Shown piece after piece: positions 8,254 to 15,916 of a stretch of 63,945 nt of DNA. The position numbers and the translations under genes are program-made. The notes under the pieces were generated by a model, which was not told where the DNA came from, searched no databases, and worked only from the letters and a program-made list of their open reading frames with translations. Each line of letters starts with the position of its first letter. The stretch's first letter is position 1. This DNA is from an uncultured Gemmatimonadota bacterium (GTDB lineage: Bacteria > Gemmatimonadota > Gemmatimonadetes > Gemmatimonadales > Gemmatimonadaceae): assembly GCA_902825965.1 (NCBI GenBank), contig CADEDA010000017.1, positions 1 through 63,945 of the forward strand, read 5' to 3'.

Positions 8254-11165
8254 CGCCAGCTTGCGTAGAGCTCACCCGCCGCGGCCTGTGACTGGAGGTG
8301 CCGGTCCGTAGCGATGACCATGAACCGCGCGGCCCTAGTTAGAACAGGTACTTCTTCGAACAGTTTCTGGATGGAGGGTCGCAGGTGCGGGCCTGCCCAC
8401 ACCGCTACATGAGCCGGGCTGCTTGCGATGCGCAGTGAAAGTTCGGCAAGCCACAAAGCCGTCTCACGGCCATCCTCAGACACATCGGCTGTGAGAATTC
8501 GAAAGCTCCGTGCAAGCGTCGCGAGGCGCGCGACTCGCGCTTCAAGCTCAACAGCGGCCAGCTGGTCGATTTCAAGGGCGATGGCTACGGCTACGCCAAC
8601 CTGATCCCGGCGACTCGAAACAGCCTGCTTCAGTGCCGACAAGTACGCGTCACTGCCGTTTTCCACCGAGTTCTCTGCGCGGGCCCAATGATCGCCGCCA
8701 AGCAAGTACAGTATGTGCCGAGTGAGTGCCTGAAGAACGCTCCGCCGCTTGGTCGACGAGAGAACGTCGCCCGACGATCTAGCCGAATGCCAGAGCCGAG
8801 CATACTCAAGTGCCGCAAACACCTCATCAACGGAGCGAACTCCAGCCTTGATTTGTGGGGTCGCCCTAAGATCCGACAAGTTCCGGATTCTGCGCGGCAC
8901 TGCGATGAGACCGGCGGTGGCGTCGCCGCGATGCGCAGCGAACAAACCGCCGGGTGGGACGACCGGGAACTCCAGAGAGGGCGACAATCGAGTAGCCTCG
9001 GTAGGCTTGTCGAAGCCGAAGAGCTCGAGGTTCGCTGTATCCCCTGCACCACTGTCGTCTACGAGTCGCGCAATGGCATCGGCGCCGCGCTGGCGAAGCG
9101 CCCAACGCAACGGAACAAAGTCGCGCTCACAGTCGACCGTGAACGTGCCGAGTTCCTCGGCAACAAACACGAGGCGGCAAAGGCGCGCGCTGTCATAGGC
9201 ATCCTGAACCTTCTTGTCTCCACGAAAGCGCTGCTCGACTAAAGCCTTCCACTTGACGCTCTGCAGCGGCAACCGGATGGGAGGAAGGTCCACCTTGATG
9301 GTGGGCTCCGTAGCCATGCCTTCAAATAGTGTGAGGGCGCACCTGATCTGGCGTCCGGTAGGACCCCAGACGTCGATATCAACCTGGCCTTCCCATAGCT
9401 GCTCCATCGTTGGTGCTGGAGGATGCACCTGAACGACGAGGGGTCCGGAGCGCGCAACACCAGCTGTCCACGGACGCGCTTCTCGGACTCGAATTACGAC
9501 ATTAAGATCACCTAGCGGCTCAGCTTGTCCCGCGGAACTGCTTCGCGTGCATATCCGGACGGTGTGGAGTCCGACAGGTAACTGCGGGAGTTGCACGAAG
9601 ATCGGCTCGCCGGGCGTGAGGGAGTTCAATTCAAGCTGTGCACCCGGGTCGACAGACACGATCAGCGCCGCGATAGGATGGTCAGTACGGATCGCCAGGC
9701 AGGGGCGCTCAGACGCCAACCACTCCCCGTGGCCCTCTCCGTCCCAAAGGGCCGAACCGAGGCCCGCCGGCCAGACTTGGACGGTCTTCGTCTGCCCGAG
9801 GCCGAAGCGGCGCAGTGCCTCCTGCCAGTCTCCCGTGAGGGCCGCAGGCAGTTCGAGAAGCGCACCACGGACCCCCTCACACTCAAGCTGAACTGCGAGG
9901 ACGTGATCATCGGTCGCTATTGATTCTGCGGTGCTGACCAGGACGTAGTGCTCGCCGGGGCGAACCCGGAGACTACGCGACTCGTATGCGAAGCCGTCAG
10001 ACGCGATCCTGAAGAGCCACCGAGGTCCAGGACGCAGGAGACATTCCGCACGGAGCAGGTACTCGAGTTGTGCATCCATTTTCTCGAACTGTAACAGCAC
10101 CTCGTCGTCGCGGGGCCAGCGCGACAACGTAACCCGCTTGGTGCCATACAGGCACCGACCACGCGCAAGCGGCCGGCCTGACGAGCCGGCCACTACACAC
10201 CGAGATTCTGTGAGGATGTCGCGGGACTTCGGGAACCGCAACAGCAGTTGCGAAAGATCCGGGATTTCTAGCAAGACCTCCCAAGATGATGCATCCGAAG
10301 CCTTGGGCCGAAGCATAAGGCGCGGCTCGATCCCTAGGGCGGCAACCTCGGCCCGCGCCTCATCTGGGCGACGAACGATGGTCGATGTGGCCCTGCGGCC
10401 GAGTGCGAGGCCCCGAAGGGTCCTGCGCTCCTGAGCTGCGCGGCGAGCCCCGCGCAGCCACTCACGCGCCTGCCGCTCACGGTCGAGATCCTCTCCGATC
10501 CTCCGGAGCGCCGCCGGGTGGAGAAGGCCACTCGCGTTCGGTTGACCCTCTAGCAGCAGGGCCGCGGCGATCTGCCCGACCAGGTGCGTCTGTTCCGCGA
10601 AACTCTGAAAACGCGAAGTAGCGGTCCAGCTCCGGCTCCCGATCAGTTCACCGAGTTGCTGGGGAAACTCGAACACTTCCGCGGAAAAGGCGTGACGCAG
10701 TTCGTACAGTATGCGCGCGAGCTGGCGCTGCAGATCTCGCGGCAGGATGGCATGGGTGATCGGCCAGCAGATGATCGAGAAGTGATCAGCCCATGCGCCG
10801 GACGGTTGCGCGCCCCGACACGTTCTCTGAAACTCCTGGAAGCGGCTTCTAATCCAGTAGCGGTCTCCGTGGGTGGTCCAGCCGGGAGTCTGCTCTTCGA
10901 AGGTCTGCCAATACTCATCGCCAGCGTAGCCGTATCCGATCTCGGCGGCGTAGACGATCCAAGGAAGCGCTTGATCGGCCGATGGGACGCTGTGGACGAT
11001 CTGCTTCCTGATAGCAGCGGCGACCGCCTGGAACTCAATGCTATCGAGTCCGTGCTCGAGAGCGAAGAGGGGAGTCCCATTCGGACTGGCGCCCCGTCGA
11101 GATGCGAGATCTCGGAAGTGCTCAGCGAGCCGCAACTGCCACGAAGCAAGTTCACTCATTACCAC
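8244..11165 (-). CDS. Large unknown protein of the Druantia-like operon (973 aa)
   Basis: No named domain is visible and no membrane segment or signal peptide is present. The first ~250 residues are helical and contain a distinctive block (WIVYAAEIGYGYAGDEYW, then FEEQTPGW, about 65-95). The centre (about 270-680) looks beta-rich, with Ig-like alternation. The last ~250 residues are helical again and contain a conserved-looking segment on His/Trp (LWHSARSSGDVLSS). The start overlaps the druA-like stop by 7 bases and the stop overlaps the next start by 10. It could be a fusion of DruB and DruC functions or a relative of the large DruH protein of type III Druantia; both ideas are inference. Codon use and the ATG start look normal. 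Confidence 0.75.
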   Translation of the reverse strand: MVMSELASWQLRLAEHFRDLASRRGASPNGTPLFALEHGLDSIEFQAVAAAIRKQIVHSVPSADQALPWIVYAAEIGYGYAGDEYWQTFEEQTPGWTTHGDRYWIRSRFQEFQRTCRGAQPSGAWADHFSIICWPITHAILPRDLQRQLARILYELRHAFSAEVFEFPQQLGELIGSRSWTATSRFQSFAEQTHLVGQIAAALLLEGQPNASGLLHPAALRRIGEDLDRERQAREWLRGARRAAQERRTLRGLALGRRATSTIVRRPDEARAEVAALGIEPRLMLRPKASDASSWEVLLEIPDLSQLLLRFPKSRDILTESRCVVAGSSGRPLARGRCLYGTKRVTLSRWPRDDEVLLQFEKMDAQLEYLLRAECLLRPGPRWLFRIASDGFAYESRSLRVRPGEHYVLVSTAESIATDDHVLAVQLECEGVRGALLELPAALTGDWQEALRRFGLGQTKTVQVWPAGLGSALWDGEGHGEWLASERPCLAIRTDHPIAALIVSVDPGAQLELNSLTPGEPIFVQLPQLPVGLHTVRICTRSSSAGQAEPLGDLNVVIRVREARPWTAGVARSGPLVVQVHPPAPTMEQLWEGQVDIDVWGPTGRQIRCALTLFEGMATEPTIKVDLPPIRLPLQSVKWKALVEQRFRGDKKVQDAYDSARLCRLVFVAEELGTFTVDCERDFVPLRWALRQRGADAIARLVDDSGAGDTANLELFGFDKPTEATRLSPSLEFPVVPPGGLFAAHRGDATAGLIAVPRRIRNLSDLRATPQIKAGVRSVDEVFAALEYARLWHSARSSGDVLSSTKRRSVLQALTRHILYLLGGDHWARAENSVENGSDAYLSALKQAVSSRRDQVGVAVAIALEIDQLAAVELEARVARLATLARSFRILTADVSEDGRETALWLAELSLRIASSPAHVAVWAGPHLRPSIQKLFEEVPVLTRAARFMVIATDRHLQSQAAAGELYASWRWS

Positions 11166-12343
11166 GTTGGCCCTGGTCCGCCGTCACGCAACGCGTCAAT
11201 TATTCGGCGTCGTGCGAAGCGCTTGTATCTCTTATCCCTCTCAGCCCTCGGCAAGACCCAGCGCTGGAGGCAGAAGTTGGCGATCTCGCTCGCTGGCTGC
11301 ACGCACGAACGAGTGTTGACGTGCGCGCCCAGAAGAACGTTCTTCCAGTTGGTCGCCAAAGGTACAGCATAGACTTCGCGGGGGATGGTGTGTTTCAGAA
11401 TGGAGTTCCCGTCAACTCCAATGCTCTCGAGCGCCGCACGTATGACGCGAATCTTCCAGTTCGGTCCCATCCCGAAGCGATGTCCCGAGGCGTAAGGATG
11501 GCCGATGTCTTCAAGGTGGGTTCGCAACGACTCGAAGATGCTGCCAGAGAGGTGAAAATGTCCAAAGCCGCGGGTTGAACCCAAGTGCTGAAACTTCACT
11601 CCCCCGGGCAGAGAAAGTCGGTTATACATCGACGACCTTCCCAATGCCGACGTTGTCGTCAACAGAACTAGACGAGCCCTATTCTCGACCTCGCTGATGA
11701 CTGCACGGCTTCCGAGGTACTTTCGCTCGTAAGCAGCTTTCACTTCCTTGCTCGTCATCAACGCTGCTACGAGTTTGCCGCCAATCAATAGTGAGTATGG
11801 TGGCAACGCCCCTACTACGTACGCATCCATGACATGAACGAGCCGATCGCTCCGATCCTGGTGTGTCCAACCAATCCAGGAGTCTCTCGCAGTGAGATTA
11901 AAGACTGGGTCTCCGAGCGCAAACATCCCGACGAGGCAGCCATTCTGCCGATCTCGCACTAGGAATCGCAATCGTCGGCCGAATCCTTGCGAGACTGGCA
12001 CCGACCACAACAGGCTTGCGAGCCGGAACAGCCGCGATTCCTCCGAGCCAGCTCTAACCTCAACGAGTTCTGGATCGATGGCCTCAGGATTGAGTTGCTT
12101 GCCCGTCGAGAACCAGTGAGCAAGATCGGACCATTCGGCTTCGACGAAGTCGCGATGGTGCGCCACGATCTCGTGACGATGCACTGCGTGCAAGTCTCGG
12201 ACCTTCTGTTTCGATAGCTCGCCATCCACGAAGTAGCCGTGGCCATTCTTCGTGAAACCAAGAGCGACGAGGTGCGCGTGAATACTGCGCCGTAAGGATG
12301 CAGCGCTCTGAGAGCTTCTACGCGCATTCTGCTGAAACCCCAT
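11159..12343 (-). CDS. druA: DruA-like DUF4338 protein
   Basis: This 394-aa protein matches the DUF4338 pattern that defines Druantia DruA. The N-terminal helix contains LRRSIHAHLVALGF. It is followed by the SKQKVRDLHAVHR block, a W..L..WFSTGKQLNPEAIDPELVEV segment, LVGMFALGDPVFNL and the highly typical RDSWIGWTHQDRSDRLVHV (about 175-195). The SLLIGGKLVAALM region comes next. A basic tail (ERDKRYKRFARRR) closes the protein. Its biochemical role in anti-phage defence is not settled. It is the first gene of the operon, with GGAGA about 11 bases before the ATG, and its 3' end overlaps the 973-aa gene. A putative attC half-site (12420-12426) lies 77 bases upstream. Confidence 0.8.
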   Translation of the reverse strand: MGFQQNARRSSQSAASLRRSIHAHLVALGFTKNGHGYFVDGELSKQKVRDLHAVHRHEIVAHHRDFVEAEWSDLAHWFSTGKQLNPEAIDPELVEVRAGSEESRLFRLASLLWSVPVSQGFGRRLRFLVRDRQNGCLVGMFALGDPVFNLTARDSWIGWTHQDRSDRLVHVMDAYVVGALPPYSLLIGGKLVAALMTSKEVKAAYERKYLGSRAVISEVENRARLVLLTTTSALGRSSMYNRLSLPGGVKFQHLGSTRGFGHFHLSGSIFESLRTHLEDIGHPYASGHRFGMGPNWKIRVIRAALESIGVDGNSILKHTIPREVYAVPLATNWKNVLLGAHVNTRSCVQPASEIANFCLQRWVLPRAERDKRYKRFARRRIIDALRDGGPGPTW

Positions 12344-12419
12344 TGTGTGCTGCGTCTCCTAGTCCGTAGACCGCAGAAGTAAAGGCACTGCCTCACGTGT
12401 GCTGCTGCTGCGATCGCTC

Positions 12420-12468
12420 CCACAACCGCTACACCAGCTGCGCTCGTCGGCAGCAAGCGTCGTTATGC
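12420..12468 (-). other. Possible short attC site downstream of the 229-aa cassette gene
   Basis: Read on the minus strand, it starts with GCATAAC (12468-12462) just after the stop of the 229-aa gene. It ends with GTTGTGG (12426-12420), which roughly fits the integron core site GTTRRRY. The arms pair partly: AAC/GTT, CGCT/AGCG and GCTGC/GCAGC. At 49 bp it is shorter than typical attC sites and the last core base is not a pyrimidine. It is therefore much weaker than the site at 13199-13332, and position is the main support. Confidence 0.35.
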
Positions 12469-12488
12469 GGCTACGTGTCGGAACGGGG

Positions 12489-13178
12489 CTACTCGAACCG
12501 GCGCACCACCCTACTCGAGCCGACTGCGCGTTCGATTACCAGTTTGCGAGGCCGTAGTTGGCGACGCTCTTTGGGCGCAGTCTCGACAAGCAGCTCGTCT
12601 TTGACCCTGTGCGCGAGACTCACAACCTCAGTGTCGGCCTCAAGCCTCTTCTCGCCAAGTTCCTTCGCCCCAAAGGCGTGTTCGATCGCGCGGATCAGCT
12701 GAGGGTCCGCACCTTCGTCGCCCGAACGAAGAATGCGGAGTGCCTTCGAGGCCGCTTCATCAGGCGAGAGTCGCTTCTCAGTAACCTGACGATGTAGCCG
12801 CTCGAGTGCCGTCAGCTGGCGCGTCGTTACGCGAGTAGAAAGGACGCGGTTGCCGTCCTCTGAGGCCTTCGAGCGAAGTCGGCGCTCAATGAACTTGGCT
12901 GCAACTCGAGCGTGTTCTCGAATGGTTGCGAGCCCATCCCAGAACGCACCATAGTTTCCGATAGCCAGAACCAGAGCTGCTGACGAACCCACAATCCAGG
13001 CCGCAGCCTGAATGCTGCCCGGCCAGACCTCGACTCGCGTGCCGCGATCATCCGAGGAGAAGATATTCTGCCCGGCCGCCTCGGCCGCCTCATATGCTAC
13101 GCTCCCATAGTCCGTTAGATCGGACTCCGAGGAAGACGACGAGGAGACGCGGAGATATGAGCGCGCGACGGTAATCAA
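12489..13178 (-). CDS. Putative gene-cassette protein, one membrane segment (229 aa)
   Basis: The family is not recognised. The frame starts at TTG, about 20 bases after the GTTATGC core site of the preceding attC-like element, with no clear Shine-Dalgarno; both traits are common in integron cassettes. A Ser-rich N-terminus (SSSSSSES) is followed by one hydrophobic segment at about 58-80 (AAAWIVGSSAALVLAIGNYG). The rest is a long charged helical region of about 150 residues with a very basic end (RRQLRPRKL). That suggests a membrane-tethered coiled-coil protein with a cytoplasmic tail. It points the same way as the Druantia-like operon and lies 145 bases upstream of it. It could be a separate cargo gene or an accessory defence gene. 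No internal Met codon offers a better start. Confidence 0.6.
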   Translation of the reverse strand: MITVARSYLRVSSSSSSESDLTDYGSVAYEAAEAAGQNIFSSDDRGTRVEVWPGSIQAAAWIVGSSAALVLAIGNYGAFWDGLATIREHARVAAKFIERRLRSKASEDGNRVLSTRVTTRQLTALERLHRQVTEKRLSPDEAASKALRILRSGDEGADPQLIRAIEHAFGAKELGEKRLEADTEVVSLAHRVKDELLVETAPKERRQLRPRKLVIERAVGSSRVVRRFE

Positions 13179-13198
13179 GAGTATGCCTTGTCAGGTCC

Positions 13199-13332
13199 GC
13201 ATAACGTCAGGTTGTGCCGTGGCCGCTTCAATCAACTGCAGGTGGGCGGCCGTGCGATTCCCTAAAGTACCACCGAGCACGGCCGCCCACCGGCTTCCCT
13301 AGCGCGGTCATCGGCACCAACCGCCGTTAGCC
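13199..13332 (-). other. attC-like integron recombination site (134 bp)
   Basis: On the minus strand it begins GGCTAAC (13332-13326) and ends GTTATGC (13205-13199), matching the outer cores of attC sites. The arms fold together: GGTTG[G]TGCCG[A]TGACCGC on the 5' arm pairs with GCGGCCACGGCACAACC on the 3' arm. This leaves two unpaired bases (bracketed) on the 5' arm only, plus one mismatch. Asymmetric extrahelical bases on the 2L arm are a hallmark of real attC sites and give the direction, here minus. The centre contains a perfect 15-bp stem (GGTGGGCGGCCGTGC, 13241-13255, with 13277-13291). The length is within the known attC range. Confidence 0.62.
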
Positions 13333-13382
13333 TGCCGACGTCGGTAGCTCGCGTACGCCGCTCGAAGTGATTCCGGCGGCCG

Positions 13383-13535
13383 CTAAATCGAGCAGAATCC
13401 AGCAACGACTGTCAACACGAGCAACCAGACAATCAACTTGGTTCCGAACGTGGTCTGCGGCTTGCCGCATTGTGGACATACACGCGCGGAACAGCTGATG
13501 CGCGAACCACAGTCGCCACACGATCGAAGGCCCAA
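13383..13535 (-). CDS. Small zinc-ribbon membrane protein, putative cassette gene (50 aa)
   Basis: This short frame reads from TTG (13535) to TAG (13383). It has a four-cysteine zinc ribbon, CGDC (residues 6-9) and CPQC (20-23). One transmembrane helix follows at about 33-48 (KLIVWLLVLTVVAGF). A good Shine-Dalgarno (GGAGA) lies 7 bases upstream of the TTG. It sits between a GTTAGCC half-site (13558-13552) and the attC-like site at 13199-13332, the expected layout of a one-gene cassette. Zinc-ribbon plus TM proteins of this size occur widely in bacteria without a known role. The Cys spacing, helix and ribosome site together make it a credible gene despite its length. Confidence 0.62.
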   Translation of the reverse strand: MGLRSCGDCGSRISCSARVCPQCGKPQTTFGTKLIVWLLVLTVVAGFCSI

Positions 13536-13551
13536 GGGCTATCTCCGGTCA

Positions 13552-13558
13552 GGCTAAC
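13552..13558 (-). other. Isolated GTTAGCC core half-site at cassette cluster edge
   Basis: On the minus strand GTTAGCC resembles an attC R' or attI core. No matching partner core is found in the 100 bases upstream of it, so it may be the junction with an attI or with a secondary insertion site rather than a full attC. Confidence 0.3.
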
Positions 13559-13868
13559 GTATACTATGCTGCGTGCATTCGCTCCAGTCGGTCCGTGAAA
13601 CATTGCAGCCCCGCACAGCATTCAGCAACGGCCCCGCCAGCCGTAGCCCTGCACACAGCACGGCATCTCTGGTCCCCTCACCTCGTCCACTCCACGCGCC
13701 ACTCCAAGCCCCCACCAGCACTTGGCCCCTTCGGCGCTCAGTCGCCCGTCCCACCGGACCCGGCGTACCGCGCCGCCATACGCGCTCGGTCGCGATCCCC
13801 TGTCCGCGTCGTGTACGGCGCTGCACGCCGCCTTGGCGGCAAGCGCTCCCCACTGGGTGTCCCGGCCC
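13559..13868. other. Intergenic stretch with no supported gene
   Basis: This ~310-base, C-rich stretch lies between the cassette cluster edge and the terminator of the small operon. Several frames are open because stops are rare at this GC content. None has a ribosome site, a recognisable domain or sensible amino-acid composition. Confidence 0.5.
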
Positions 13869-13869
13869 A

Positions 13870-13910
13870 TTCGCAAACAACAGGGGCAGCCACGCGTCCG
13901 CGGCTGCCCC
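13870..13910 (-). terminator. Intrinsic terminator of the small minus-strand operon
   Basis: On the minus strand the arms GGGGCAGCC (13910-13902) and GGCTGCCCC (13891-13883) form a strong 9-bp GC stem. It is followed by the T-rich tail TGTTGTTTG. It lies 40 bases past the stop of the 80-aa gene. Confidence 0.7.
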
Positions 13911-13950
13911 CGTCCCTACCCTGCGACTCTGCTACTCTCCCTCGTTCCTC

Positions 13951-14193
13951 CTACTCCCGCCGCCCCACCCGTGGCGGCTCACTCAGCGCCGCCAACAGCG
14001 CCCCACACGCCGTGAGCACCGGCGGCAGCGCCACCGCCAGCTGCGGCACCGCCTCACTCAGCGCCACCAGCACCGCGTGCGTGGGCTGCACCGTCGCCAG
14101 CGCGCCCAGGATCGCGATCGCGGCGCCCAGCAACGCCTGCGCCCCCTGCGGCGGTCCCTGCGGCGGCCCCTCACCCCTCCCCTTCATCTTCAT
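13951..14193 (-). CDS. Small hydrophobic protein (80 aa)
   Basis: The protein starts at ATG 14193 with a strong AGGAGG 7 bases upstream. After a short Gly/Pro/Gln-rich head (GPPQGPPQG) there are about two hydrophobic stretches at residues 20-45 and 50-70, and then a charged tail (EPPRVGRRE). The size, two hydrophobic stretches and charged tail recall holin-like or other small membrane proteins, but no family is recognised. It is the third gene of a minus-strand unit with the DUF2188 protein and the 246-aa protein, and a terminator follows it. Confidence 0.55.
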   Translation of the reverse strand: MKMKGRGEGPPQGPPQGAQALLGAAIAILGALATVQPTHAVLVALSEAVPQLAVALPPVLTACGALLAALSEPPRVGRRE

Positions 14194-14262
14194 CCTCTTG
14201 CCTCCTCGGTCTTGAGGTGTCCTCCCACTCGCTCCTCGCTCCTCGTTCCTCCGCTCGTCCCG

Positions 14263-14496
14263 CTACCGCCCATCCCGCGGCGGGTACGGATCATTCCCGT
14301 AGGAGTTCTTCGCCGCGATCAGCCCATCCAGCCGATGGATCGTGTGCTCCACCGCGAGCCGCCGCGCGAGATCTCGCCCGTCCGCCACCGCATCCACCTT
14401 GCGCCGGTGTCGCGATTGGACGCGCCCGTCCAGCTTGTTCCACCAGCCGCGCCCCGTCGCCGCCGGCACGGTGTGTACGCCTCCGCCTCGCTTCAT
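14263..14496 (-). CDS. DUF2188 domain protein (77 aa)
   Basis: The C-terminal half carries the DUF2188 signature. HTVPAATGRGWWNKLDGR is followed by a helix that includes AVADGRDLARRLAVEH, and then by the sheet/tail HRLDGLIAAKNSYGNDPYPP. DUF2188 proteins are small, often stand-alone and of unknown function. Here the N-terminus is the usual ~10 residues, so the protein is complete. A GGAG-type ribosome site lies in the 15 bases before the ATG. It lies 48 bases after the 246-aa gene and 69 bases before the 80-aa gene, so the three probably form one transcript. Confidence 0.72.
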   Translation of the reverse strand: MKRGGGVHTVPAATGRGWWNKLDGRVQSRHRRKVDAVADGRDLARRLAVEHTIHRLDGLIAAKNSYGNDPYPPRDGR

Positions 14497-14544
14497 TGGT
14501 TGGTTCTCCGATTGATGGTTGTGTTGAGGAGTGTCAGGTCCGTT

Positions 14545-15285
14545 CTACGCCGCCGCCGGGACCGCACCGGGCAGCGCCGAGACCGCAACAGGCAGCACCG
14601 CCGCTTCCGCCTCCACGGACTCCCCGCTGCGCCCCGCCCCGCCACCCGGGAGCAGCCGCACCCGCTTGGCCTGCGCCCAGGCACTGAGCACGGTCTCGTC
14701 GCGCCGGTACGACGCCCGCACCAGCGCGTCCAGGCGCTCCACCGCCCGACGCCCGCGCGTGAGCTGCACCTTGAGCCCCGTCCGCGCCGCCACCTGGGTG
14801 GTCACCTGCGTCGCGCGGCCGGCCATCAGCTGCACCAGCACGTTCCGCGCGGCCGTGAACTGCGCGAGGAAGTCCGCGGGCAGCCCACTCGCCACGAACA
14901 CCGCCTGCTGCGCGCGCGCCGCCTCGAGCATGCTGTCGCACACGGCGAGCATCTTCGTGGGCCCCAGCGGGAGTCGCGGCATCTTGAGCCCCGCCGGCAG
15001 CCCCACGTCCGACGTCGGCTCGATCTGCGCCCGCGCGATCGTCACGATCGGGCGGATGTGCTGGTCGAGCAGCAGCGCCAGCTGATCGCGCTGCCGGCGC
15101 ACTTCGGCGCGGCTCTGGTTGCGCCCGCTGAGCTGGGCCCCCGCGAAGCTGCGGAGCCGCTCCACCACGCCGTCGAGCATCTCGCGGGCGTGCGTGTACG
15201 CGAGCGTACCCGTCGCCGGGTGTGCGTCGAGGAACGCCTGCACGCGCACCAACGAGTCCGCCACCTGCTGCTGTCGCTTGTCCAT
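14545..15285 (-). CDS. Unknown helical protein (246 aa)
   Basis: The start at ATG 15285 has a perfect AGGAGG 10 bases upstream, which fixes the start. The protein is almost entirely helical and rich in Arg, Ala and Gln (MDKRQQQVADSLVRVQAFL and on). It has no membrane span and no known motif, and the C-terminus is Gly/Ala/Glu-rich low complexity. A longer frame also runs on this strand from 15319, but the ribosome site and codon pattern favour this one. It heads the unit with the DUF2188 and small hydrophobic proteins. The function is not recognised; it might be a structural or DNA-associated helical bundle. Confidence 0.65.
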   Translation of the reverse strand: MDKRQQQVADSLVRVQAFLDAHPATGTLAYTHAREMLDGVVERLRSFAGAQLSGRNQSRAEVRRQRDQLALLLDQHIRPIVTIARAQIEPTSDVGLPAGLKMPRLPLGPTKMLAVCDSMLEAARAQQAVFVASGLPADFLAQFTAARNVLVQLMAGRATQVTTQVAARTGLKVQLTRGRRAVERLDALVRASYRRDETVLSAWAQAKRVRLLPGGGAGRSGESVEAEAAVLPVAVSALPGAVPAAA

Positions 15286-15416
15286 CGTCCTGCCCTCCTA
15301 TGGAAGTGTGTGGACGCACGGCTTGCCGGACTGCCCCGCCCGTGTGCGTCCGTCACGGACGGCCGGAGAAGAACGCCGATCGCTACGGCTGCAGCGGCGA
15401 TCGGACCGACGACACG

Positions 15417-15815
15417 CGCGCGGGACCCTGCTTCACTCGCGCGGGACCCGGCTTCAGTCGCGAAGGACTCGGCTTCAGTCGCGAAGGACCTGGCTCCAGT
15501 CGCGAAGGACCTGGCTTGACTCGCGCAGGACCTGGCTTGACTCGCGAAGGACCTAGCTGCACTCGCGCAGGAGCTGGCTGCAGTCGCGCAGGAGCCGGCT
15601 GCACTCGCGCACGTCGCTGTGGAACGCGCGATCGGCACTGCGCGATCGCCGCGCCGCGCCGCAGCGGTCGTGTGCGCGGCGGCACCACGCGCAGCGAAGT
15701 CAGCGGCGGGCGGCCGGGACTCGACTCCACGCGCGCGGGACCCGACTGCGCACACGCAGGACCCGACTGCGCTCGCGCAGGACCCAACTGCGCACGCGCA
15801 GGTCCGAGCGGCACG
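15417..15815. repeat. 21-bp tandem repeat array, 19 units
   Basis: Units of 21 bp resemble CGCGAAGGACCTGGCTTCAGT. Nine clear copies run from 15417 to 15605. Six degenerate copies follow (15606-15731) in exact register, then four copies of a CGCGCAGGACCCGACTGCG type (15732-15815). Because 21 is a multiple of three, every frame stays open. Minus frame 15383-16483 would give heptapeptides such as VKPGPSR; a plus frame gives REGPGFS. Which strand, if any, is translated cannot be decided. It is not a CRISPR array, since there are no unique spacers. Confidence 0.85.
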
Positions 15816-15916
15816 TGCAGGCGCCGACGCGTCGCCACGTCCATGGGCTGCGCCGGCCGCGCGGTGGGCGACGCAATCCGCGCGGCAGCGCGCATAACGC
15901 GCGCCGCCGGGATTTC

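Noticed and set aside
13573-15519. A 648-aa plus-strand open frame and several overlapping frames
   Set aside because: The composition is almost pure Arg/His/Pro, there is no start signal, and it runs antisense to three genes with good ribosome sites. It is open only because stops are rare at this GC content.
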